Source: JAWKTV01 sp041398905 (GTDB lineage: Bacteria; Planctomycetota; Planctomycetia; Planctomycetales; Planctomycetaceae). From it: 64,000 nucleotides of DNA. Of this stretch, positions 46,765 through 55,708 are shown piece by piece. The stretch is taken from NCBI GenBank assembly GCA_041398905.1, contig JAWKTV010000001.1, positions 62,001 to 126,000 on the forward strand. The letters are read 5' to 3'. Below the pieces are notes generated by a model. The model searched no databases. It was not told the origin of the DNA and saw only the letters and a program-made list of their open reading frames with translations. Positions within the stretch are counted from its first letter, which is position 1. Every line of letters begins with the position of its first letter. A program made the position numbers and the translations under genes.

Positions 46765-48717
46765 CTACTTCGTTTCCCAGCCCCAGCGGCCGTCGAACAG
46801 GAAGCCCTGCTCGATCGTCTCCACGTAGCCGTCCCCCTTCCGTTCGAAGCGGATGATCGACGCGTCGCCGAGCTTGGGGAACAGCCAGGCGTTGGACGCC
46901 TTGAAGTCCGCCTCGTGCGTGCTCATGCCGGTATTGATGACGACGTAGCGGCGCGGGTTGAGCGGATTGGGGTAGATCATCACGACCGCCTGCTTTGACG
47001 GGTCGAGAACTTCGCCGTTGACGACCAGATTGTCGGCGGTCCACTCGATTGGCAGTTCACCGACCACCTTCGCCAGGATGCTGTTCGACCCGGGATCGCC
47101 GATCAGCACGAGATTGTACCCGGCGACCTGCTCTTCGGTGAGGTCGTCGTCGTCAATCACCGGAACCTTGCCCCGCATCCACTTGTCAAACTCCGCCTCG
47201 AAGCGGGCGAGGCTCCATTGAGCGTAGGCGTCGAGCGCGGGTGACCACGGTTCGCCGGTGCCGCGAACACACAGGAACGGCTGCATGAACGCGTCGTCGA
47301 TCGGGCCTTGCAGGCCGTGACGTTTCCGGCGGGGCTCGTTTTCCTCGAACGCCAGTGAGGCGTCGTAGTCGAGCAGTCGCCAGGCACCGTTGACCATCTC
47401 GAAGTAGACATCGGCGAGCAGACCATCGGCGGCCGGCTCCAAGGCGACGGGCGAGCCGCCATCAAGGCGGACGCGGTCGGCCGTGCCGCGGGCGATGCAC
47501 ATCGCCGCCACGTTTCTGGTGCTGACCTTTAGCACGCCGTCGTCATCGAACCGCGACTCGACCGTCGCCGGTTCGTACTGCTCCAGCAGCTCCAGAATCC
47601 GCAGCCACTCGCAGTGGTTGTACTTGAGGGTGCTGGTGGTGAACCGCAGCGTGCGCTGGCCGGGAGGCGTCTTGCGTCCTCCCTCGGAATGCTTCGCGTG
47701 GAACGCCATGAACTTCGCGAGGCTGGCGTCATCGAACTTGTGTCCCATCCCGGGGCCAACCAGAACCTCCAACGGGACGTCCAGCTCCTCGGCCGCCTCT
47801 TTGACGGTCAGGCTCGCGAGCAGTTGCGAATCGTTCTCGCCGCCGTAGGTGATGAACGGGACGACGCTGAGATTGAGCGTGTAGTCGACGGCGTCGTAGA
47901 TGCGGAGCGCGCGGTGCTGCCAGTCGGGCAGTTGTTCGGTCTTCTTCTGATACTTGTAGTAGTCGACGAAACCGGCCCCCGCGCCGACCGACGACCACCG
48001 CGACGGATGATGCAGTCCCAGATGCCAGGCCCCCGCCCCGCCCATCGAGAAGCCCCACAACGTGATTCGTCGCGAGTCGATCGGGTACCGCAGCTCGGCG
48101 TTTCGCAGCGCCTCGAAGATGTCGGACTCGCCGGCCCAGCGGAAGGCGTTGTTGCCGCGACCGTACACGTCGATCTGGATCCATGTTTGCTCCGGCGGGG
48201 CCGGCTTGCCATCGAAGCTGCGGATGAAGTTGACCTCGTTGAGGTTGCCATTCCGGCCGTGCAGCACGATGTACAACGGCCAGCGACGTTGCGGCTGCTG
48301 ATCGAAGCCCTCCGGCAGCGTGATCGCGTAAGGTTGCAGCGAGCCATCGATCGAGGAGCGGTACGCGAGGATGTGCTTGCCGGCCGATGTCCCCCACTTC
48401 GCTTCCTTGGCGGTGAGCGCGGCTGCCCGCTCCAGGCCGGCGGCGATCACCTTGCGGGTATCGTCGACGTAGCCGGGCTTGAACCACTCGTCATGCCGCA
48501 GGATCCATTCGACGGCCTTGGCGTAGACTGCGACGTCTTCCCGTTGCTGGCGATGCCGCGGACCGGTCGCCGGGAGTCGTTCAATCGCGGATTGCAGCTT
48601 CTCCAAACCGGCCCGCAGTTCGGCCCGCTGCTCGGCGGTCGGAGCGGCGTCATCGGCGCTCACCAGGCGGGCAAAGCCAGTCAACAGCAGGAGCAGCAGA
48701 GGGATGATCCGAGGCAT
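46765..48717 (-). CDS. Exported alpha/beta-hydrolase (prolyl-oligopeptidase-like) protein
   Basis: The protein is about 650 residues with a signal peptide (MPRIIPLLLLLLTGFARLVSA). After a helical part comes an alpha/beta-hydrolase core: oxyanion region YIVLHGRNGNLNEVNF, nucleophile elbow ITLWGFSMGGAGAWHLG (Ser in GFSMG), and the late acid/His region VLVGPGMGHKFDD. The C-terminal 250 residues form an extra domain (for example PVIDDDDLTEEQVAGYNLVL and VVMIYPNPLNPRRYVVINTG) seen with this family in planctomycetes. The activity is probably esterase or peptidase; the substrate is unknown. The ATG at 48717 is set by the signal peptide. Confidence 0.82.
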   Translation of the reverse strand: MPRIIPLLLLLLTGFARLVSADDAAPTAEQRAELRAGLEKLQSAIERLPATGPRHRQQREDVAVYAKAVEWILRHDEWFKPGYVDDTRKVIAAGLERAAALTAKEAKWGTSAGKHILAYRSSIDGSLQPYAITLPEGFDQQPQRRWPLYIVLHGRNGNLNEVNFIRSFDGKPAPPEQTWIQIDVYGRGNNAFRWAGESDIFEALRNAELRYPIDSRRITLWGFSMGGAGAWHLGLHHPSRWSSVGAGAGFVDYYKYQKKTEQLPDWQHRALRIYDAVDYTLNLSVVPFITYGGENDSQLLASLTVKEAAEELDVPLEVLVGPGMGHKFDDASLAKFMAFHAKHSEGGRKTPPGQRTLRFTTSTLKYNHCEWLRILELLEQYEPATVESRFDDDGVLKVSTRNVAAMCIARGTADRVRLDGGSPVALEPAADGLLADVYFEMVNGAWRLLDYDASLAFEENEPRRKRHGLQGPIDDAFMQPFLCVRGTGEPWSPALDAYAQWSLARFEAEFDKWMRGKVPVIDDDDLTEEQVAGYNLVLIGDPGSNSILAKVVGELPIEWTADNLVVNGEVLDPSKQAVVMIYPNPLNPRRYVVINTGMSTHEADFKASNAWLFPKLGDASIIRFERKGDGYVETIEQGFLFDGRWGWETK

Positions 48718-48888
48718 GTCGCGCGAGGGTGGGGGGTGGAGAATGAATTCAACGCGGGGGGATCGTGTCGCGCTCATTCGTCTCGACACGGTAGCAAACA
48801 CCCCGGCCGCGCCTCACAATACCGGTCAGCCGGAGCCAGTCCAATCGTCCGCACCTTTTGTCGCACACTCGAAACTGGAACGACACAC

Positions 48889-49469
48889 ATGAGCCAACGT
48901 CGCTTGCTGCTGATCGCCGGGGACTTCGTGGAAGACTACGAGATCATGGTTCCGTTTCAGCGCTGCAGATGGTCGGTTATTCGGTCGATGCGGTTTGCCC
49001 GGGTAAGCGGGCGGGCGACCAGATTCGCACCGCCATTCACGACTTCGAGGGGGACCAGACCTACTCCGAGAAGCCGGGGCACAACTTCACGCTGAACGCC
49101 ACGTTCGACGACGTGCAGGCGGACCAGTACGCCGGCCTGGTGATTCCGGGAGGGCGGGCACCGGAGTACCTGCGGCTCAACCCCCGGGTCCTCGAGGTGG
49201 TGCGGCAGTTCGCCGAGGCGGGCAAGCCAATCGCGGCGATCTGTCACGGCCTGCAGTTACTGGCGGCGGCCGGCGTACTCACGGACCGCAAGTGTACCGC
49301 GTACCCGGCCTGTGGTCCGGAGGTGCGACTCGCGGGTGCGACGTTTGAAGAGTTGCCGGTCGATGCGGCGTGCGTCGATGGGAACCTCGTCACCGCACCG
49401 GCTTGGCCGGCCCATCCGCAGTGGCTGGCGAAGTTTCTGGAAGTGCTGGGGGCGCGAGTCACCCTGTGA
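48889..49469 (+). CDS. PfpI/DJ-1 family protein (one frameshift)
   Basis: DJ-1/PfpI/ThiJ superfamily, about 193 residues. The N-terminus MSQRRLLLIAGDFVEDYEIM is in one frame. The rest, from QMVGYSVDAVCPGKRAG, is in the next after one missing G at 48960/48961. The nucleophile elbow PIAAICHGLQLLAAAGVL with its cysteine, and the strand YAGLVIPGGRAPEYLR, are clear. Members act as deglycases, stress proteins or amidases; the exact role is open. Confidence 0.85.
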
Positions 49470-49628
49470 CGTTCGGCGCCGCGCGGGACAGGTCGACCCT
49501 CCCGGAAGCAAGAACGGGCGAAAATTCCCGCAGCCGGTCGTGAGGGGAGGGGATAGAATCCCGAAGGTCTCTGTACCGCCGCGCTGGCGGTGCGCACTCG
49601 TCCCGACCTGTTTACCCGCTTCCGTCCC

Positions 49629-52600
49629 ATGTCACTGCCCAGCTTCAGCGTCCGCAATCCGGTGATGGTCAACATGCTGACCATCGTCACGCTGATCGCG
49701 GGGGCGGTGTTCGCGGTGACGCTGGTCCGGGAGATGTTTCCGGAGAGTCGTCCCAACGCGATCAACATCATGGCGGTTTACCCCGCCGTGCAGCCGCAGG
49801 AGCTGGAGCGGGCGGTCACGATCAAGATCGAAGAGGCGGTGCGGGACGTCGACGGCGTTGAGAAGGTCGACTCGACGATTTCGGAAGGTCTGAGTTCGAC
49901 GAAGCTCACGCTGTACAACAGCGTCGTGGATGTCGACGCGGTGCTGCAGGAGGTGAAGAACGAGGTCGACGCGCTGCAGGATCTGCCGGACGATCTGGAG
50001 AAGATCACGGTCTTCAAAGTCGAGCCGACCCTGCCGGTCATCATGGTGGCGATTCACGGTCCGGGCAGCGAGGCTCAGCTCAAGGCGGCCGCCCGCGAGG
50101 TGCGCGATGACTTGCTTGAACTCCCCGGTGTCAGCGATGTGCAGATGATCGGTAGCCGGCCAGACGAGATCAGTATCGAGGTCTCGCCTGAGCGGTTGCT
50201 CGAGTACGACATCACCTTCTCCGAGGTCGCCGCGGCGATCCGCCAGACGAACCTCGACATCTCGGCGGGCAACTTGCGGGGGGATCGTTCGCAGATTTCC
50301 GTCCGGACACTGGGCGAGGAACTGGAGGGCCGCGAGTTGGAGGATATCGAAGTCCGCTCACTCCCTGATGGCCGCACGATCCTGCTGCGGGACGTCGCCA
50401 CCATTCGCGACGAGTTCGTCGAGACGGACGTACGGAGCTTCTGGACCGACGACGGCAACCCGCAACGCTCGATCAACCTGATCGTGCAGAAGACCCCCGC
50501 GCAAGACGCGATTCAGATTTCGACGCTGATCAAGGCGTATGTGGCGGGCAAGGAGGGGCGGCCGTTTGACCCGCTGGGACTCGATCGGCTGGGCGAGCTG
50601 CCGTGGTATGAACGGCCGCTGGTGCGGGTGACCGCCTTCATGACGCAAACCATCGACCGCGTCGCGGGTCGACCCGATCCGCAGGCGATCTACCAACAAA
50701 GCCGAGCATCGCCGCTGGAGCACAACTTCCAACTCGGCCTGCACACCGACCTCGCGCGGTTCGTCGAAGGGCGACTCGACCTGCTCGTGCGCAATGGCCG
50801 GGCGGGACTGGTGCTGGTGCTGGTCTGCCTGATGATGTTCTTGAACTTCCGCGTCGCCTTCTGGACCGCGGTTGGTCTGCCGGTTTCGTTCCTGGGCACG
50901 TTCGTCGTGATGGCGCTGTTCGGTGTCTCGATCAACCTGCTGTCGATGTTCGGCCTGATCATCGTGCTCGGCATCATCGTCGATGATGCGATCGTGATTG
51001 GCGAGAACATTTACCGGCATGTCGAGGAGGGAATGCCCTCGATGCAGGCGGCGGTGCAGGGTGCCGAGGAGGTCCAGTGGCCGGTCATTGTCGCCGTGTC
51101 GACGACAATGGCCGCCTTCGCTCCGCTGCTGTTCCTGAAAGGGCAGATCGGCGATTTTATGCGGCAGTTGCCGCTCGTGGTCATCGCGGCTCTGTCCGTC
51201 TCGCTGATGGAAGCGCTGGTCGTGCTGCCGGCCCACCTGCGGCATCTTCCGGCCAGGAAGGTGCGGGAACACGCGCTCGGCCTTGATGCCGGCACCAAGC
51301 AGGACGGTTGGCTCAAGCGACTCTTCCGTCCGCTGATCCTGCTGCAGGAAGGGTTCATGAACCGGCTCGCGGCGACCTACTCGGCGGTCCTCCGGCGGGC
51401 GATTCGCTGGCGATACGTCTCGCTCGCCATCGCGGTCGGGACCTGCATTGCCACCTTTGGCCTGATCATTGGCATCACCGACAGAGGGCCGACGCTGGGC
51501 AACATCGTCGAGTGGGAGTTCATCCAGAAAATGGACGCCGAGTCGATGTTCGCGCAGCTCGAAATGCCCGTCGGCTCGACCGCCGAGGAAGTCGAGGTGC
51601 GTCTCAAGCAGATCGCCGAGTTCGCCGGCAAACTGCCCGAGGTCGAGTCGACGCAGCTCGATGTCGCCAGCGTGCTGAACGTGGCGGATGTCGGGGCGAC
51701 CGGCGGCGAGCAGCAGTCGCATCTGGGACAGGTGTGGATCGAACTGATGGCGGCCGACCGCCGGGAAGAGCTGGGCCTCCGCTCCAGTGACGCAGTGCTC
51801 GCCCAGTTGCGGGAGGATTCGAGCCAGCTCACCGGCGTGAATGCCGTGAAGTGGGAAGTGATGAGCGGCGGGCCGGGGGGGAAGGATATCGAGATCCGCT
51901 TCACCGGCGACGACTTCGATGAACTCAAGGCGGTGGTCGACGAATTCAAGACGGAACTCGCCACTTACGCCGGCGTGGTGGACCTGGATGACGATTTGGA
52001 CGACGGCAAGCGGGAGGTGCAGCTCACGCTGCGGGCCGCGGCGAGGCCGACGGGCATCACCCGTCAGCAGCTCGGCTCGCATGTGCGCGGAGCCACCTAC
52101 GGCGTCGAGGCCCGCCGCCTTACCCGCAACCGCGAAGACGTGAAGATCATGGTCCGCTACCCGGAAGCGACCCGTGACGAGGTCGCGAACATCGAATCGA
52201 TGTGGATCCCGTCCGGCCCCGCAAGCACGAACTCCGAGCGCGGCTGGGTGCCGATGTCGGAGGTGGCGGACCTCAACGAGACGCGGAGCTTCACACAGAT
52301 TCATCGCTCGCAGCAGCGGCGGGCGCTCAAGGTGCTGGGTGACATCGACACGCTCGTGGCCAAGCCCGAGGATGTGCTGGGCCGCATCCGCCGCGAGTTC
52401 GTGCCCCAGGTGCAGGAACGACACCCGCAGGTGCGCATCGACTTTCTGGGCAGCCAGGAAGAGCAGTCGAAGAGCTTCTCCAGCCTCCGCCTCGCGATGC
52501 CGATCTCGCTCTTGCTGATCTACATGATGCTGGCCGGCCTGTTTCGCTCGTATGCTCAGCCGATCGTCGTCATGTCCGCGATTCCCTTCGCGTTTCAGGG

Positions 52601-53051
52601 GGCAATCATCGGCCACTGGCTCACCGGCAACCCGGCAACGTTCCTTTCGGCGATCGGCATGGTCGCCCTCACCGGGATCGTGGTCAACGACTCGCTGGTG
52701 CTTGTCGACTTCATCAACAACCGGGTCCGCGCCGGCATGGACGAATTCGAGGCGAGCGTGCAGGGGGCGACCCTCCGGCTGCGGCCGATCCTGCTGACGA
52801 CCCTCACCACCGTCGCCGGCCTGGCGCCGATGATGTTCGAAAAGAGCTTCCAGGCGAAGTTCCTGATTCCGATGGCGGTGACGCTGACCTTCGGGCTGTT
52901 GTTCGCCACGATTCTGACGCTGCTGATCGTTCCCGTGCTGAATATGATCTTCTTCGACGTGCGGAGCATGGTGCGGCTGCTGTTCTTCGGCTCTTCGGAA
53001 CCCGAGCATGACGAGCTGCCGACACCCGTGGAGACCGTTACCGTTGGCTGA
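49629..53051 (+). CDS. RND-superfamily efflux transporter permease (HAE-type)
   Basis: Proton-driven inner-membrane pump, about 1,140 residues with 12 TM segments in the usual 1+5+1+5 arrangement and two large periplasmic loops. The N-terminus SVRNPVMVNMLTIVTLIAG and porter-domain GVEKVDSTISEGLSSTKLTL are typical. TM4 carries the proton-relay aspartates in IIVDDAIVIGENIYRH, and the C-half has GIVVNDSLVLVDFINN. No membrane-fusion or outer-membrane-channel gene is adjacent, so partners must be elsewhere. The ATG at 49629 starts the first TM properly; the frame opens at 49590. Confidence 0.9.
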   Translation: MSLPSFSVRNPVMVNMLTIVTLIAGAVFAVTLVREMFPESRPNAINIMAVYPAVQPQELERAVTIKIEEAVRDVDGVEKVDSTISEGLSSTKLTLYNSVVDVDAVLQEVKNEVDALQDLPDDLEKITVFKVEPTLPVIMVAIHGPGSEAQLKAAAREVRDDLLELPGVSDVQMIGSRPDEISIEVSPERLLEYDITFSEVAAAIRQTNLDISAGNLRGDRSQISVRTLGEELEGRELEDIEVRSLPDGRTILLRDVATIRDEFVETDVRSFWTDDGNPQRSINLIVQKTPAQDAIQISTLIKAYVAGKEGRPFDPLGLDRLGELPWYERPLVRVTAFMTQTIDRVAGRPDPQAIYQQSRASPLEHNFQLGLHTDLARFVEGRLDLLVRNGRAGLVLVLVCLMMFLNFRVAFWTAVGLPVSFLGTFVVMALFGVSINLLSMFGLIIVLGIIVDDAIVIGENIYRHVEEGMPSMQAAVQGAEEVQWPVIVAVSTTMAAFAPLLFLKGQIGDFMRQLPLVVIAALSVSLMEALVVLPAHLRHLPARKVREHALGLDAGTKQDGWLKRLFRPLILLQEGFMNRLAATYSAVLRRAIRWRYVSLAIAVGTCIATFGLIIGITDRGPTLGNIVEWEFIQKMDAESMFAQLEMPVGSTAEEVEVRLKQIAEFAGKLPEVESTQLDVASVLNVADVGATGGEQQSHLGQVWIELMAADRREELGLRSSDAVLAQLREDSSQLTGVNAVKWEVMSGGPGGKDIEIRFTGDDFDELKAVVDEFKTELATYAGVVDLDDDLDDGKREVQLTLRAAARPTGITRQQLGSHVRGATYGVEARRLTRNREDVKIMVRYPEATRDEVANIESMWIPSGPASTNSERGWVPMSEVADLNETRSFTQIHRSQQRRALKVLGDIDTLVAKPEDVLGRIRREFVPQVQERHPQVRIDFLGSQEEQSKSFSSLRLAMPISLLLIYMMLAGLFRSYAQPIVVMSAIPFAFQGAIIGHWLTGNPATFLSAIGMVALTGIVVNDSLVLVDFINNRVRAGMDEFEASVQGATLRLRPILLTTLTTVAGLAPMMFEKSFQAKFLIPMAVTLTFGLLFATILTLLIVPVLNMIFFDVRSMVRLLFFGSSEPEHDELPTPVETVTVG

Positions 53052-53233
53052 GCGAGAACCGCTGGCAGCCCGGATCGTCGCCGTTCACTCGGCGAACAGC
53101 GGTCCGCCGCGGCCCGCATCCCCCACCGGCACGAGCGGCGCTGGCGATCGCGACAGACGTAGACCGCGGAGTCGGGCAGTCGTTCTAATAGGGAGCGGAT
53201 CGATCTCTCCACCAGCCGCCCAGTGACTGCACA

Positions 53234-54584
53234 CTGCCGGACTTCCAGTACCTACTCGCGAGCTCTCCGGACAGGAGGTGTCCGGCGTCCTCACGGCCGG
53301 TTCGCAGCAGGAAGCCCTCGCGAATCTCTCGGCGCGGCAGCTTTTTCCGCTAAAGATCGAGGTCGCCGAGTCGACCAAGGCGGAGGCAAAATATGTCGGC
53401 CGACGGGTCAAGGCGCGGCACCTGGCGATCTTCTACGGTCAGCTCTCCGACCTGTTGAAGTCCGGCGTGCCGCTGCTCAGGTCGCTCGAACTTCTGGAGC
53501 GGCAGGCGACCAGCCCGGCGCTGCAGTTGGTGGTGCGGGATGTGAAGGAGCAGGTGGCGGACGGCACGCGGCTGTTCGAGTCGATGCGGCATCACCCCAA
53601 TGTGTTCAGCGAACTGGTCGTCAGCATGACGCGGGCCGGTGAAGAGGGTGGCTTCCTCGAAGAGGTGCTGAAGCGGGTCGCGGGATTCACCGATCACCAG
53701 GAGGACCTCAAGGGCCGGGTGATGGGGGCGATGGTCTATCCGATCTTTCTGGCGGTGTTCGGTGGCATCATCGTCGCCGTGCTGCTGATCAAGTTCGTGC
53801 CGAAGTTCGAGCCGATCTTCGAACGCATGCGGGAAGCCGATCAACTGCCGTGGGCGACGACGACGCTGCTGGCGCTCAGCGACTACGCGCAGAATTACTG
53901 GCTGTTTGGCATCGCGGGACTGGTGGCGATTTACTTCGGAGCACGCTACTGGCTCCGGACCGAGGAGGGACGACTGCGGATCGACCAGTTTCGGCTGCGG
54001 ATCTGGGGGATGGGCCGAATCGTGCAGAGCCTCGCCATCGCCCGGTTCTGCCGCATTCTGGGGACGCTGCTGAAGAACGGCGTGCCGATCCTGCAGTCGC
54101 TGAAGATCGCCAAGGACGCGACCGGGAACATGGTCCTGTCCCGGGCGATCGAGAGTGCTTCGAGAACATCTCGGCCGGCAAGTCGCTGGCTCCGCCGCTC
54201 GCGGCGAGCAAGATTTTTCCGCAGGAGATTGTGGAGATGATCTCGGTCGGGGAAGAGGCGAACAACCTGGAAGAGGTGCTGGTCGATGTCGCCGACAACC
54301 TCGAACGCCGCACCAACCGCGAACTCGACATGTCGGTGCGAATGCTGGAGCCGCTGATGCTGCTACCAGGCGAATTGGCGAGTCGCCTGATCTGGCGGTT
54401 GTCCTGGGTGGCGAGCCCGGTCAGGTCGCGAATGGACTGTGCAGTCAGGCTCGGACTCGGACACCGCGCCTTCCGGAAAATCGCGATACGGGCAAGTCCG
54501 TGGTATGTGACGCAGCGACATCGACTGGTTAAGAGCCACTCATGGTCGATGACTGCTTCGGCCCCTACTTCTTCAAAAACTTGA
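53234..54584 (+). CDS. Type II secretion / type IV pilus inner-membrane protein GspF/PilC (frameshifted, C-terminus missing)
   Basis: Inner-membrane platform protein of a type II secretion or pilus machine. The N-terminus (PDFQYL, then ELSGQEVSGVLTAGSQQEAL after a slip near 53252) leads into two GspF domains: FYGQLSDLLKSGVPLLRSLE ... EEGGFLEEVL, and RFCRILGTLLKNGVPILQSL ... FPQEIVEMISVGEEANNLEE. There are two TM pairs. A slip near 54155 separates the halves. After MLEPLMLL (54364) the expected last TM helix is absent, and the frame wanders to 54584 over the end of the convergent gene. No ATG starts the gene; CTG-CCG at 53234 may stand for ATG-CCG. Confidence 0.7.
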
Positions 54585-55599
54585 AGTAGGCGAACGTCAG
54601 TCCGCCGCCCACCAGCGGGACGAGGATGCAGACCCAGGAGATCATCGGGTAGATGATGAACCACATGTTGACGGTGGCCGAGAACTGCCGCACGAGTTGC
54701 AGCAGCACCGGGGACATCAACAGGGCGATCCAGGCGTAGAGCAGCGCTTTCCCGAAGCCGCCCGTCTCCTGATCGACGGCGGCCGCCTGTTTGGGGTTCG
54801 CTTTGGTCGCCGTCCGCGTGGCGGTGGCTTTTCCACCTGTCGACTTGCTGGTCTCCGCGGCGGCGATCTTCTCTTCATCCCGCATGCCGGGGGCGTAGTA
54901 CTGCGCGATCGCCTGGTTGATCGACCGTGGTGTGGCGATGACGGGCCGGACGGCGAACCCAAAGCGGAGCCGCAACTCGTCTTCGAGTTCATGCTCGATC
55001 TCATCCGAACAGGCGATCAGCAAGCGGTCGTCGTCGACGAACAAAGGTACGAAGGAGTGCTTCTTGACCAGGCCGCGAGGGACGCGGTCCAGCGCGTCGT
55101 CCTCGGGGGCCATGTCCTCGAGGTCGACGAACGAAAACCCGAGTTGCTGTGCGAGAGCCCGCGCGGCTTTGTCGGGGGGCACGAGCTTCATCTGTACCAC
55201 GGCGTCGCGATGCGACAGCCCGCGCCTCTCGGCGAACTCCTCGACCTCGCGCGACTGGTCACGCGAGAGTTCACCCTGGGCGACGAGCACTTCCAACAGC
55301 GGCATCCGGCCGAAGGAGTCCCGCTCGACTTCGAACTCGCGTCCGAGGCCTTCATCGTAATCACGTTTGCGGTCGCGGTCGGTGAGGCACAGCATCGCCT
55401 TGGCCATCTCGTTGAGCAGTTCCTGTGACTGCACGGAGTACTGGCCAGTCGCGTACTTGCGGACGTGCGCGTTGAGCTTCTTGTAGTGCGCCCGAATCTT
55501 GTCGACGTCGTCCTCGAAGCGGCGGACGCGGAGGAGTTCGTAGTGATCCGGCGGCCTGGGGCCTTCAGGGATTCCGAGCCACTCTTTATAGAAGTCCAT
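54565..55599 (-). CDS. Degenerate J-domain / GspE-N-like membrane protein
   Basis: The protein is 344 residues. Residues 1-85 have J-domain-like helices (PPDHYELLRVRRFEDDVDKI ... LTDRDRKRDYDEGL), but the essential His-Pro-Asp is replaced by HVRKYATGQ. Residues about 100-240 match the N-terminal domain of GspE/PilB/MshE ATPases (LLEVLVAQGELSRDQ ... LAQQLGFSFVDLEDM ... PLFVDDDRLLIACSD). A charged linker and two TM helices follow (YAWIALLMSPVLLQLV; MISWVCILVPLVGGGLTFAY). It lies 110 bases downstream of the Hsp70 gene on the same strand and probably shares its transcript. Role unknown. Confidence 0.7.
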   Translation of the reverse strand: MDFYKEWLGIPEGPRPPDHYELLRVRRFEDDVDKIRAHYKKLNAHVRKYATGQYSVQSQELLNEMAKAMLCLTDRDRKRDYDEGLGREFEVERDSFGRMPLLEVLVAQGELSRDQSREVEEFAERRGLSHRDAVVQMKLVPPDKAARALAQQLGFSFVDLEDMAPEDDALDRVPRGLVKKHSFVPLFVDDDRLLIACSDEIEHELEDELRLRFGFAVRPVIATPRSINQAIAQYYAPGMRDEEKIAAAETSKSTGGKATATRTATKANPKQAAAVDQETGGFGKALLYAWIALLMSPVLLQLVRQFSATVNMWFIIYPMISWVCILVPLVGGGLTFAYFKFLKK

Positions 55600-55708
55600 G
55601 ATGCGCTGCTTCGGGGTGACATCAAGTGGGGCGGCCGACGTTGGCCGTCTGGTCGCTCTTGGGATCGTCCAGCCTCTGGGACCGTTGCCGCGTCACTGCG
55701 CCTGCCAA

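Noticed and set aside
45233..47044. A 603-codon minus-strand frame
   Set aside because: It covers the M29 aminopeptidase antisense and has no domain or sensible start.
50358..53009. An 883-codon open frame on the minus strand
   Set aside because: It is the antisense shadow of the RND transporter; its composition (His/Arg/Gln-rich) is typical of reverse-frame translation in high-GC DNA.
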